A stretch of DNA of 36,265 bases from Bacillota bacterium. Lineage in GTDB: Bacteria > Bacillota > Bacilli > Tumebacillales > Effusibacillaceae. Made by a program: the position numbers and the translations under genes. The stretch covers positions 1-36,265 of the forward strand of contig JAGVBM010000346.1 of NCBI GenBank assembly GCA_020059765.1, written 5' to 3'. The notes under the pieces were generated by a model. That model was not told where the DNA came from, did not search any database, and saw only the letters and a list, made by a program, of their open reading frames with translations. This document shows, piece after piece, positions 1 through 8,472 of the stretch; the stretch's first letter is position 1, and each line of letters begins with the position of its first letter.

Positions 1-958
1 CTTTGCCGATTGCGAGAGACAGTTGATAATCCGGGACAATCACCCGTGCCACTTTCTCGTCTTCCATCACATCCACAGAAACCACTTTGGCGGGGGACAA
101 TGCGTTGGCCACAAATTCAGCCAAATCGTTGTTCCAACGCACAATGTCAATTTTTTCGCCTTTCAGTTCATTCACAATCGCTTGCACGCGGGATCCTCTA
201 GGACCTACGCATGCCCCGACCGGATCCACGTCAGGGTTCTTGGTATGAACAGCAATTTTCGAACGTTGGCCCGCTTCCCGCGAAACGGATTTGATTTCGA
301 CCACGCCATCATAAATTTCCGGCACTTCCAATTCAAACAACCGTTTGAGCAAGCCCGGGTGCGTGCGCGAAATCAATACTTGCGGCCCTTTCGTCGTTTT
401 TTCCACTTTGGTGATGTAGCATTTCACGCGGTCCCCGTGTTTGAATCTTTCGCCGGGCATGATTTCTGTCAAAGGCAGCATCGCTTCAACCTTGCCTAGA
501 TCCACATAATAATTGCGCGCATCTTGCCGCTGCACAATCCCTGTGACGATATCATCTTCCCTGTCGATAAATTCCGAATAAATGAGGCCCCGTTCCGCTT
601 CCCGGATGCGTTGGGTCACAACTTGCTTCGCCGTTTGCGCCGCAATCCGGCCAAAGTCCCGGGGAGTCACCTCAATTTCCAAAATATCCCCAATTTGCAT
701 TCCCGGGTCGATTTGCTCGGCTGCGTCCAAGGAAACTTCCAACCGGGAATCTTCCGGCTCTTCTACCACTTGCTTGCGGGCAAATACCCGGACATCGCCC
801 GTCTGTCTGTCAATGTCTACGCGAACGTTTGCTGCAGAATTAAAGTTCCGTTTGTAACCGGAAATCAACGCCGCTTCAATCGCCTCAATCAACACTTCTT
901 TCTTGATTCCTTTTTCTTTTTCAAGCTGTTCCAACGCCTCGATAAACTCAACGTTCAT
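1..958 (-). CDS. nusA: Transcription termination/antitermination factor NusA (C-terminus cut by window edge)
   Basis: NusA binds RNA polymerase and nascent RNA and modulates pausing, termination and antitermination. I translated 319 codons from the ATG at 958-956 with no stop before the window edge. The order is the N-terminal polymerase-binding domain (about residues 1-125), an S1 RNA-binding domain (about 130-200, with the segment GIVQRQDARNYYVDLG), and then KH1 with the signature VGPRGSRVQAI followed by KGEKIDIVRW. The remainder of the KH region lies outside. A strong ribosome site, AAGGAGGGG, precedes the ATG and overlaps the end of rimP, so the two are one transcriptional unit, as in other Bacilli. 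Identity is certain; only the 3' end is missing. Confidence 0.98.
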   Translation of the reverse strand, partial: MNVEFIEALEQLEKEKGIKKEVLIEAIEAALISGYKRNFNSAANVRVDIDRQTGDVRVFARKQVVEEPEDSRLEVSLDAAEQIDPGMQIGDILEIEVTPRDFGRIAAQTAKQVVTQRIREAERGLIYSEFIDREDDIVTGIVQRQDARNYYVDLGKVEAMLPLTEIMPGERFKHGDRVKCYITKVEKTTKGPQVLISRTHPGLLKRLFELEVPEIYDGVVEIKSVSREAGQRSKIAVHTKNPDVDPVGACVGPRGSRVQAIVNELKGEKIDIVRWNNDLAEFVANALSPAKVVSVDVMEDEKVARVIVPDYQLSLAIGK

Positions 959-976
959 AGAACCGCTTCCCCTCCT

Positions 977-1453
977 TTATGAAAAACTGATCGACAGCCG
1001 AGCGCCGGCAACTTTATTGGCTGGAATTGCGTATTCTTTGCGCACCGTTTTATCCATAACGGCAACGGTCACGGTGAGTGGATCGTAGGCGATCAATTCG
1101 CCGTCAAACTCTTTCTTTCCGTGAATCGGCTCAAAAGTTGTGATATGCACCTGCTTTCCAATCGCCTTTTCAAAATCCGCCGGTTTTTTCAAGGGCCGTT
1201 CCGCACCAGGGGATGAAACCTCCAAGAAATAGCTGGTCGGGATCGGGTCGACTTCATCCAGTTTGACAGATAAAGCCTCGCTTACCCTCCCGCAGTCTTC
1301 AATGTCAACACCGCCAGGTTTATCAATAAAGACGCGCAAAAACCAGTTTGCGCCCTGCTTGGTGTATTCCACTTCCACAAGTTCCAACTGTTCTTGTTCA
1401 AGAATCGGCAATACAAGCCCCTCTACAATGTCGACGACTTTTGTCTTGGACAT
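977..1453 (-). CDS. rimP: Ribosome maturation factor RimP
   Basis: RimP (YlxS in Bacillus) assists assembly of the 30S ribosomal subunit in the cytoplasm. The 158-residue length is normal for the family. Recognisable segments are the N-terminal alpha/beta domain with LELVEVEY and LRVFIDKPGGVDIEDC, the conserved LEVSSPGAERPL, and a C-terminal SH3-like barrel ending near the stop. The ATG at 1453 follows AGGAGGGGTAAG. It is the first gene of the rimP-nusA unit: a promoter lies at 1548-1576 and a leader hairpin at 1494-1515. The nusA ATG is 18 bases beyond the rimP stop. Confidence 0.97.
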   Translation of the reverse strand: MSKTKVVDIVEGLVLPILEQEQLELVEVEYTKQGANWFLRVFIDKPGGVDIEDCGRVSEALSVKLDEVDPIPTSYFLEVSSPGAERPLKKPADFEKAIGKQVHITTFEPIHGKKEFDGELIAYDPLTVTVAVMDKTVRKEYAIPANKVAGARLSISFS

Positions 1454-1493
1454 CTTACCCCTCCTGGTTTTTCAATCACCCTTATAATATCGA

Positions 1494-1515
1494 AAGAGTG
1501 GGTTGCCCCACTCTT
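1494..1515 (-). promoter_or_regulatory. Leader hairpin ahead of rimP-nusA
   Basis: A perfect 9-bp inverted repeat (AAGAGTGGG / CCCACTCTT) encloses a four-base loop that reads GCAA, a GNRA tetraloop, on the transcribed minus strand. It lies between the predicted transcription start (about 1541) and the rimP ribosome site. What follows the stem is TTTCGATATTAT, a weak U-tract, so it could be an inefficient terminator, an attenuator, or an mRNA stability element. Whether NusA itself acts here is inference only. Confidence 0.6.
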
Positions 1516-1547
1516 AAAAAGAAAACCGCTTCTAATTTACCCATACC

Positions 1548-1576
1548 AGTGTAACACAGGAAAGAAAAGGTTGCAA
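1548..1576 (-). promoter_or_regulatory. Predicted SigA promoter of rimP-nusA
   Basis: On the minus strand, TTGCAA (1576-1571) is followed after exactly 17 bases by TACACT (1553-1548). A TGT triplet directly before the -10 box gives the extended TGn motif. Each hexamer matches the vegetative consensus at 4 of 6 positions. The start would fall near 1541, giving a leader of about 88 bases to the rimP ATG. This is a sequence match only, but its spacing and its place between polC and rimP make it convincing. Confidence 0.65.
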
Positions 1577-1581
1577 GCCTC

Positions 1582-1605
1582 CCGCTCTCCAAACCGCTCT
1601 CCAAA
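1582..1605. repeat. Perfect 12-bp tandem duplication downstream of polC
   Basis: The 12-base unit ccgctctccaaa occurs twice head to tail, followed by two more matching bases (cc). It sits in the noncoding space between the polC stop and the rimP promoter. It looks like a small slippage duplication; no function is evident. Confidence 0.8.
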
Positions 1606-1637
1606 CCAGGCCATGGCCGCCACACCGCCACCTGCGG

Positions 1638-4600
1638 TTAAAACAAGCTGAGTTGATTGGTTTCCGGCAAATCTTTCAAGCAACCAAAACCCTGCAGCAA
1701 TTCAATCACCGTTTTTGATGCTCGCGATCTTTGCTGCAGATCTTCCACCGACAAAAATGGGCCTTCTGCACGGGCAGACACAATGCTTTTCGCCGCCGAT
1801 TCGCCGACACCCGCCAACGCACCAAATGGCGGCAACAGTCCGTTTTCCATCACCTGGAATTTGGTCGCATCGGATTGGTAAAGGTCAAGAGGGTAGAAAT
1901 TATAGCCGCGTGCCGTCATCTCAAGCGCCATCTCCAATACGGTATGCAGCGCTTTTTCTTTCGGTGACGCCGTGATTCCCTTCCCTTCGATCTCCTCGAT
2001 CTTGTTCCAGATCGCTTGATAGCCTTGTGTCATCAATTGCAGATCGAAATCATCCGCCCGTACCGAGAAGTAGGTGGCGTAAAACTCCAGAGGCCGATGC
2101 ACCTTGAACCAGGCAATGCGCACCGCCATCAAAACATACGCGGCCGCGTGCGCCTTCGGGAACATGTACTTGATCTGTTTGCAGGACCAGATGTACCAAT
2201 CGGGAACCCCGAAGGATTTCATATATTCCTCGTCTTCCGGCGGCACCCCTTTCCCTTTCCGCACAGATTCCATGATTTTGAAGGCACGGCTCGGCTCAAG
2301 TCCTTGATAAATCAGATAGACCATAATGTCGTCCCGGCATCCGATCACATCCGACAGCTTGCAAATTCCCTTACGAATCAATTCTTGCGCGTTGTTCAGC
2401 CAGACGTCCGTTCCGTGCGACAAACCGGAAATCTGCACCAACTCGGCAAAGGTACTCGGCTTCGTGTCTTCCAGCATTTGCCGGACAAACTTGGTGCCGA
2501 ATTCCGGAATTCCGTAGGTGCCGGTTTTCGAGCGAATCTGTTCCGGCGTTACGCCCAAAGCTTCTGTACCGCTGAATAAGGACATGACCTGCGGATCATC
2601 CGTCGGGATCGTCTTCGGATCAATCTCCGTCAAGTCCTGCAGCATGCGAATCACCGTTGGATCGTCATGCCCGAGGATATCCAGCTTTAACAGATTGTCA
2701 TGGATCGAATGAAAATCAAAATGGGTTGTCCGCCATTCCGAACTTTTGTCATCGGCCGGAAACTGGATCGGCGAACAGTCATAAATGTCCATATAGTCAG
2801 GAACAACGATGATTCCCCCCGGATGTTGGCCGGTCGTTCGCTTGACGCCGGAACACCCGCTGACCAACCGGGCAATTTCCGCGTTGCGGAAATTTTCCCC
2901 TTTTTCTTCCGCATATTTTTTCACATATCCGAAGGCGGTCTTTTCGGCCACCGTCGCAATCGTTCCGGCACGGTACACATAGTCCGCACCGAACAAGTCC
3001 TGCGTGTACTTATGAGCTCTCGGTTGATACTCGCCTGAGAAGTTCAAATCAATGTCGGGCACCTTGTCCCCCTTGAATCCGAGGAATGTTTCAAAGGGAA
3101 TGTCCTGGCCGTCTTTTTTCAATGGAGTTCCGCAGGACGGGCAGTCTTGGTCCGGCAAATCATAGCCTGAACCGAACGATCCGTCGGCGATAAATTCACT
3201 GTATTTGCATGACGGGCACAAATAATGAGGCGGCAGCGGATTCACCTCGGTAATGTCGGAAAAAGTCGCCACCAGCGACGAACCCACCGATCCGCGGGAA
3301 CCGACCAAGTACCCATCAGACAGGGATTTTTTCACCAGTTTCGAAGAAATCAGATAGATCACGGAAAACCCGTGGGTAATGATCGATGTCAATTCTTTCT
3401 CCAATCGCTTTTCCACAATTTCCGGCAGCGGGGATCCGTATAAATGGCGTGCTTTGTCATAGCACATGTTGCGGATTTCATCGTCTGAACCCTCAATAAC
3501 CGGGGTATACAGCTTGTCCGGGATCGGACTGACGTCATCGATCCGGTCGGCTATCCGGCGCGGGTTTTCCACAACAATCTGGTAACCGATTTGATCTCCC
3601 AAATAGGAAAAAGCGTGCAGCATCTCATCGGTCGTCATGAAATACAACGGAGGTTGATCGCCCGCCTGCGGATCGCCCACTGATTGCAGAAACACGTCCC
3701 GGTAAATTTCATCTTCCGGATTGAGAAAATGGACATCTCCCGTTGCAACAACCGGTTTGTCAAGCAATCTGCCAATTTCCAGAATCTGTTGATGGTAGTC
3801 TTTGACCGCGTCCAGCGAAGAAATCGACTCGTTTTTCAACAAGGGTTTGTAATGTTCGACCGGCTGAATTTCCAGATAATCATAGAACTCAGCAATCTCT
3901 TGCAGCTCTTGCTGGTTTTTGCCGCGAAGAATCGACTGAAACAGCTCCCCCTGCTGGCAAGCGGTTCCCACCAGCAACCCTTCCCGATGTTTGACCAACA
4001 GACTGCGCGGCACTCTGGGATGGCGGTAGAAATATTTCACATGCGACTCGGATACAATTTGATAGAGATTCTTGAGTCCCGTTTTGTTTTGCACTAGAAT
4101 GGTCGCATGAAACGGACGGATGCGGGAATAGTCCACATCCCCGTCATTTTCGTTCAATTGGGACAAACGATCGATTCCCCGCTCTCGCAGATCCTTCAAC
4201 ATGTATTGAAAAACTTTCGCCGTCGCAACCGTATCGTCCAGCGCCCGGTGATGATTGACCAAATCAACGCCGAACTTGTGGGTCAATGTCTTCAGACGGT
4301 AATTTTTTTCCGACGGATACAGTTTGCGCGCCAAAGGCAGAGTATCCAGCACGGGATTGGTCCATTCATCCATACCGATGCGGGCAGCGCACACCGAAAT
4401 AAAACCGAGGTCAAATTCGGCATTGTGGGCCACAAGCACCGCATCCCCGACAAATTCGCGGAACTTCGGCAACGCTTCCGCCAGCTTCGGCTGTCCTTTG
4501 ACCATATCGTTGGAGATGCCGGTCAGTTCCGTAATCTTCGGGGAGATTTCGGTTTCGGGATCGATCAGTGTCGTCCATTCTCCGATAATCTCCGACCCCT

Positions 4601-5966
4601 TCATTTTAACGGCCGCAATTTCAATCAACGTGTTTTCAGCCGCATTCAGACCGGTGGTTTCCGTATCAAACACCACATAGTGTGTTTCCTCATTGATGGA
4701 ATAATTGTTTGCCTCCGTCAACTTGTACACAATCGGAACGCCGTCATCCACCACATAGGCTTCCAACCCCAAGATGCACTTGATGCCCGCTTTCTTGGCT
4801 GCATTGTAAGCTTCCGGAAAGGATTGAACCACACCGTGATCGGTAACGGCAATCGCCGGATGTCCCCACTTGGCGGCTTGTGTGATCAGGTCTTTGACAG
4901 GCGCAACCCCGTCCAGCGTACTCATTGGCGTATGCAGATGCAATTCGACACGCTTTTCTTCCGCCGTATCTTTTCTCGCAGGCGGTTCAATTTCAAACAT
5001 GTCCTGCGCAATCAGCACCAACTCTTTGGCAAAAGTGTCAAACTGAACGGCCCCCTGCACATGCACCCATTTGCTGTCAGCCAACAACTTTAACGTTTCC
5101 AGCTGTTTGCCTTCTTTAGCAAAGATCTTGCACATGATGGAATCGGTAAAGTCGGTCAGATTGAATTGAAACAGGGTTCGTCCGCTTGCCAAACTCCTGG
5201 TTTCAAGGCCAAACACCTTCCCTTTGACTGCCACTCGCCGCATCTCGTCGCCGATCATGTGAATCTGCGTCAAGGAATCTTCAATCGGCCGTCCGATGGC
5301 CAATTTTTCCGGCCGTACAGTTTCCGCCCCGTCACTCGCTTTTTCCTTCTCCTTTTCTTCCTCGGCGACAATCGACTGTTTCATCTGTTCAACCAAACTC
5401 AGTTCTTCTTCCAGGTTCTTTTGCCGAATTTGCTCGACTTTGTCGTTGGCCTGCTCATCCAATTGGAATTGGACGCGAACCGACAGGCCCACCTCATCGC
5501 GAAACCACCGTTCCATCGCCGATGAAACGCCCTTTTTTTGCAATCGATCCAGCGCGAGTTGGTTCAACAGGGAGAGACGGATTTGACTGTCTTCCATTGT
5601 TCTTTCGGATTGCCGCAGAGCGTTGGCGGAGACGGGTTCGCTGCCGCAAACCTGCTCGACGCACAAATCCCAATAGGAATCGATCCACTGAGCGACATTG
5701 TCATGAACATCCGGATACCGAAAACGGGTTGCCACACTTGCTTCCAACGGCAAACGTTTGGCCAGGGAATCGATGATTTCTTGATAGATTTCGGGCGGTA
5801 ACCGATTTTCACTGGCCAAATGGATCACAACCTGTTGCTTGGAACGCGAAACAATGACTTTTTCGATGAGCACTTGTTCCGCATGAGACAGCGTCGCAGG
5901 ATTTGTCCAATGCAACGTGTCCCGGAACAGAGAGAGACGTTTCCCGTTTGTTTCCACCAAGCTCAT
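1638..5966 (-). CDS. polC: DNA polymerase III alpha subunit, PolC type
   Basis: PolC is the essential replicative polymerase of low-GC Gram-positives, with built-in 3'-5' proofreading. The 1442-residue length is typical. In order: an N-terminal domain (1-220), an OB fold (about 235-325), the start of the PHP domain with HLHTPMSTLDG (about 344), an inserted DEDD exonuclease beginning VFDTETTGLN (about 430), the rest of the PHP domain, a four-cysteine zinc element with two CPSC motifs (about 915-945), and the polymerase core with PDIDLNFSGEYQ (about 970). The C-terminus carries helix-hairpin-helix-like sequence and ends QLSLF, which resembles a sliding-clamp-binding tail. The ATG at 5966 follows GGAGG. 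In Bacillus polC follows proS; here a glycosyltransferase gene intervenes. Confidence 0.99.
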   Translation of the reverse strand: MSLVETNGKRLSLFRDTLHWTNPATLSHAEQVLIEKVIVSRSKQQVVIHLASENRLPPEIYQEIIDSLAKRLPLEASVATRFRYPDVHDNVAQWIDSYWDLCVEQVCGSEPVSANALRQSERTMEDSQIRLSLLNQLALDRLQKKGVSSAMERWFRDEVGLSVRVQFQLDEQANDKVEQIRQKNLEEELSLVEQMKQSIVAEEEKEKEKASDGAETVRPEKLAIGRPIEDSLTQIHMIGDEMRRVAVKGKVFGLETRSLASGRTLFQFNLTDFTDSIMCKIFAKEGKQLETLKLLADSKWVHVQGAVQFDTFAKELVLIAQDMFEIEPPARKDTAEEKRVELHLHTPMSTLDGVAPVKDLITQAAKWGHPAIAVTDHGVVQSFPEAYNAAKKAGIKCILGLEAYVVDDGVPIVYKLTEANNYSINEETHYVVFDTETTGLNAAENTLIEIAAVKMKGSEIIGEWTTLIDPETEISPKITELTGISNDMVKGQPKLAEALPKFREFVGDAVLVAHNAEFDLGFISVCAARIGMDEWTNPVLDTLPLARKLYPSEKNYRLKTLTHKFGVDLVNHHRALDDTVATAKVFQYMLKDLRERGIDRLSQLNENDGDVDYSRIRPFHATILVQNKTGLKNLYQIVSESHVKYFYRHPRVPRSLLVKHREGLLVGTACQQGELFQSILRGKNQQELQEIAEFYDYLEIQPVEHYKPLLKNESISSLDAVKDYHQQILEIGRLLDKPVVATGDVHFLNPEDEIYRDVFLQSVGDPQAGDQPPLYFMTTDEMLHAFSYLGDQIGYQIVVENPRRIADRIDDVSPIPDKLYTPVIEGSDDEIRNMCYDKARHLYGSPLPEIVEKRLEKELTSIITHGFSVIYLISSKLVKKSLSDGYLVGSRGSVGSSLVATFSDITEVNPLPPHYLCPSCKYSEFIADGSFGSGYDLPDQDCPSCGTPLKKDGQDIPFETFLGFKGDKVPDIDLNFSGEYQPRAHKYTQDLFGADYVYRAGTIATVAEKTAFGYVKKYAEEKGENFRNAEIARLVSGCSGVKRTTGQHPGGIIVVPDYMDIYDCSPIQFPADDKSSEWRTTHFDFHSIHDNLLKLDILGHDDPTVIRMLQDLTEIDPKTIPTDDPQVMSLFSGTEALGVTPEQIRSKTGTYGIPEFGTKFVRQMLEDTKPSTFAELVQISGLSHGTDVWLNNAQELIRKGICKLSDVIGCRDDIMVYLIYQGLEPSRAFKIMESVRKGKGVPPEDEEYMKSFGVPDWYIWSCKQIKYMFPKAHAAAYVLMAVRIAWFKVHRPLEFYATYFSVRADDFDLQLMTQGYQAIWNKIEEIEGKGITASPKEKALHTVLEMALEMTARGYNFYPLDLYQSDATKFQVMENGLLPPFGALAGVGESAAKSIVSARAEGPFLSVEDLQQRSRASKTVIELLQGFGCLKDLPETNQLSLF

Positions 5967-5988
5967 CTCAAAACCTCCAAACTTTAGT

Positions 5989-6017
5989 TCTATACTCCAT
6001 GCACCCTGCTGTCACAA
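5989..6017 (-). promoter_or_regulatory. Candidate promoter of polC
   Basis: On the minus strand TTGTGA (6017-6012) is separated by 17 bases from TATAGA (5994-5989). Each hexamer matches the vegetative consensus at 4 of 6 positions. It lies wholly in the 53-base space between the glycosyltransferase stop and the polC ATG. The transcription start would be only about 15 bases before the ATG. No extended -10 is present, so this is a modest match and could be chance. Confidence 0.35.
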
Positions 6018-6019
6018 GC

Positions 6020-6643
6020 CTATTTTCCCATGACCCGCATAATCTCCCAGTACATTTTCAATCGGGCAGCCATTCCATGCAGCAGGCCCAGTTTTTCTTC
6101 CTTCATTTGCTGCGTCACGTCATGCAGGAACACTTCCGCAATCGGCAGTTGCATGCGTTTGACATGATTCGTGATGATCAAATCCACGCCGAACCTCGTC
6201 GTCGCCAAATCGGGAATGCTTTCCAGCAGTTCCCGTCGCAATACACGTTGTCCGGTGATGGAGGGAGCGATTTTTTGCGCCCAATCTGTCCACTTCCGAC
6301 CGGAAGCAAACAACCCAAGCGACATCACGGCCTGTCCATGGATCACCGGTTCAGCGAGAGATCGCAGATGATACGGATGAAGACCGATCAAATCCGCATC
6401 CAGCATGGTAAGAAAGGGGGTTTCGCAGGCCTGAAAACCGACTGCGATCGCCCCCCCTTTTCCCTGATTGCGTTCCGTTCGTATGACGCGTACGCCAAAC
6501 GCAGCGGCAACGCTCGACGTTTCATCCGAAGAACCGTCATCCACCACAATAATCTCTTGAAAATCGGGCATTTCCGTGACAACGCTCAATACGCGAGAAA
6601 TGTTGGCCGCTTCATTGTAAGCCGGAATGATCAACGTATTCAC
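6020..6643 (-). CDS. GT2-family glycosyltransferase (DPM/DPG-synthase-like)
   Basis: This 207-residue protein has the GT-A fold signature of family 2 glycosyltransferases: an N-terminal IIPAYNEAANI, VDDGSSDET for nucleotide-sugar binding (about residues 34-42), RNQGKGGAI, and the metal-binding LDADL (about 81). No C-terminal membrane segments are visible, so it should be a soluble or peripheral enzyme. It resembles the dolichyl-phosphate-mannose / glucosyl-phosphoglycerate synthase subgroup, but donor and acceptor cannot be read from sequence. The start is GTG at 6643, preceded by GAGGAGG. It lies between proS and polC, where Bacillus has no gene, 78 bases downstream of proS. It might modify an isoprenoid phosphate, given uppS, cdsA and dxr upstream; that is inference. 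Confidence 0.9.
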   Translation of the reverse strand: MNTLIIPAYNEAANISRVLSVVTEMPDFQEIIVVDDGSSDETSSVAAAFGVRVIRTERNQGKGGAIAVGFQACETPFLTMLDADLIGLHPYHLRSLAEPVIHGQAVMSLGLFASGRKWTDWAQKIAPSITGQRVLRRELLESIPDLATTRFGVDLIITNHVKRMQLPIAEVFLHDVTQQMKEEKLGLLHGMAARLKMYWEIMRVMGK

Positions 6644-6721
6644 GTTGCAAACCTCCTCGAAACAAGTTCCCGGCCCCTCTCCCGTATTTTCGGTTTACAC
6701 AGTTTCTACCCGTCAAATCTG

Positions 6722-8443
6722 TTATTTGGACACCCGTTGTTCCTGAATGAGCTGCAAGATGCGCTCGATCGCCTCTTCTCCAGTCAGGTCGAACATCTCC
6801 TGCTCGCTGCGCAGTTTGAATTCCACCCGTCCTTCCCCGGCCTGTTTGCCGATTGTCACCCGTATAGGAATTCCAATCAGGTCCGCATCTTTAAACTTGA
6901 CACCCGGTCGTTCGTCACGGTCATCGAGCAACACCTCGACACCTATACCGCGCAGCCGGTCGTACAGATCCTCCGTCAATTTCATTTGTGTTTCGTCTTT
7001 GACGGAAACCGGGATCAAATGAACATGGAACGGAGCAATCGAGACCGGCCAGATAATCCCGTTCTCGTCATGGCTTTGTTCGACAATCGCGGACAGCACC
7101 CGCGACACCCCGATGCCGTAACACCCCATGATCATCGCTTGCTCCTGCCCGTTGGCGTCGAGAACCGCAGCACCCAGCTTTTCACTGTATTTAGTGCCTA
7201 ATTTAAACACGTGTCCGACTTCAATCCCCCGATAGAATTTCAATGTTCCTTCGCAGCGGGGGCAGTGATCGCCCTCGATTACATTGCGGAAATCTCCGCT
7301 GAATTCAATCGGGAAATCCACACCCGGTTTGACATTGCGCAGATGGTAATCTTTCTCGTTGGCGCCGGCAATGCCGCTCGACATGACCCCCACTTCCCGA
7401 TCGACCAGCACCTGAATGCCCGACAGCCCGACAGGACCGGCAAATCCGATCGGCGCTCCCGTTACTTTCGCGGTGGTCTCCGGATCGGCCAGTTCAAGAT
7501 CGGTTGCATCCAGATAATTTTTCACCTTTACTTCATTTGCTTCATGATCTCCGCGCAGCACGACTGCCACCGGTTGGCCGTCCGCCACATAAATCAGCGT
7601 CTTGATCAGATCCTGCGGCTTTACTCCGAAGGATTCGGTCAATTGATCAATCGTGCGGAGATTCGGCGTATGGAACTTCTCATGTTCTCCCGCAGCCACT
7701 TCCCGATATTCGGTTTTGCCCGGCGCCGCTTCCGCTTTCTCCAGGTTCGCCGCATAATCGCAGCTTGTACAAACGGCAATCGTATCTTCCCCAATATCTG
7801 CCAATGCCATAAACTCGTGCGTGCCGCCTTCACCGCCGATGGCGCCGGCATCCGCTTCCACCGGACGGAAATTCAACCCAGTTCGCGTAAAGATCCGACT
7901 GTACGCGTCATACATGGACCAGTAGGTTTTGTCCAGCCCCTCCCAATCCGAGTCGAAGGAGTAGGCATCTTTCATCAAGAATTCCCGCCCTCGCAGCAAA
8001 CCGAAGCGGGGACGGCGTTCATCGCGAAATTTGGTCTGGATCTGGTACAAATTCATCGGAAGCTTGCGATAGGAACGAACTTCGTTGCGCATCAGTGTGG
8101 TAATGACCTCTTCATGCGTCGGTCCCAATGCAAATTCCCGTTCATGCCGGTCATGGAAACGAATCAGCTCCGGTCCGTATACCTGATAGCGTCCCGACTC
8201 CTGCCATAATTCCGCCGGCTGCATCGCGGGCATCAGCAGTTCCTGGGCGCCAGTACGGTCCATCTCTTCCCGTACGATCGTTTCGACCTTGCGCAGTACG
8301 CGCCACCCCATCGGCAGATATGTATACACTCCCGCCGCCAACTGACGTATAAATCCCGCACGCAGCATCAGTTTATGGCTGATCGCTTCCGCTTCCGCCG
8401 GTGCTTCCCGCAGGGTCGGCGCCAAAAATGTGCTTTGTCTCAT
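6722..8443 (-). CDS. proS: Prolyl-tRNA synthetase (bacterial type, with editing domain)
   Basis: ProS charges tRNA-Pro with proline. The reading frame is open from 8476, but I place the start at ATG 8443. The protein then begins MRQSTFLAPTLREAPAEAE, as ProS proteins do, and GGAGGGG (8457-8451) sits at good distance. This gives 573 residues. The class II core has RPRFGLLRGREFLMKDAYSF (motif 2 region). An inserted YbaK-like editing domain covers about residues 230-390. Motif 3 is around GIGVSR, and the anticodon-binding domain is C-terminal (IAPFHVHLIPV onward). Only 29 bases separate it from the dxr stop; the rseP gene usual at this place is missing. Confidence 0.97.
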   Translation of the reverse strand: MRQSTFLAPTLREAPAEAEAISHKLMLRAGFIRQLAAGVYTYLPMGWRVLRKVETIVREEMDRTGAQELLMPAMQPAELWQESGRYQVYGPELIRFHDRHEREFALGPTHEEVITTLMRNEVRSYRKLPMNLYQIQTKFRDERRPRFGLLRGREFLMKDAYSFDSDWEGLDKTYWSMYDAYSRIFTRTGLNFRPVEADAGAIGGEGGTHEFMALADIGEDTIAVCTSCDYAANLEKAEAAPGKTEYREVAAGEHEKFHTPNLRTIDQLTESFGVKPQDLIKTLIYVADGQPVAVVLRGDHEANEVKVKNYLDATDLELADPETTAKVTGAPIGFAGPVGLSGIQVLVDREVGVMSSGIAGANEKDYHLRNVKPGVDFPIEFSGDFRNVIEGDHCPRCEGTLKFYRGIEVGHVFKLGTKYSEKLGAAVLDANGQEQAMIMGCYGIGVSRVLSAIVEQSHDENGIIWPVSIAPFHVHLIPVSVKDETQMKLTEDLYDRLRGIGVEVLLDDRDERPGVKFKDADLIGIPIRVTIGKQAGEGRVEFKLRSEQEMFDLTGEEAIERILQLIQEQRVSK

Positions 8444-8472
8444 TCTTACGCCCCTCCATTTCACGTTCGGTT

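Noticed and set aside
1608..1637. GC-rich stretch after polC as terminator
   Set aside because: It contains repeated GGCGG and a GGCCATGGCC palindrome but no stable long stem with a U-tract.
5903..7201. Plus-strand open frame of 432 codons spanning the glycosyltransferase gene and parts of polC and proS
   Set aside because: It runs antisense to clear genes, has no ribosome site or recognisable domain, and reads as a shadow of the coding frames opposite. The same holds for the long plus-strand frames at 4107-5093, 7211-8209, 16059-16976 and 21256-22173.
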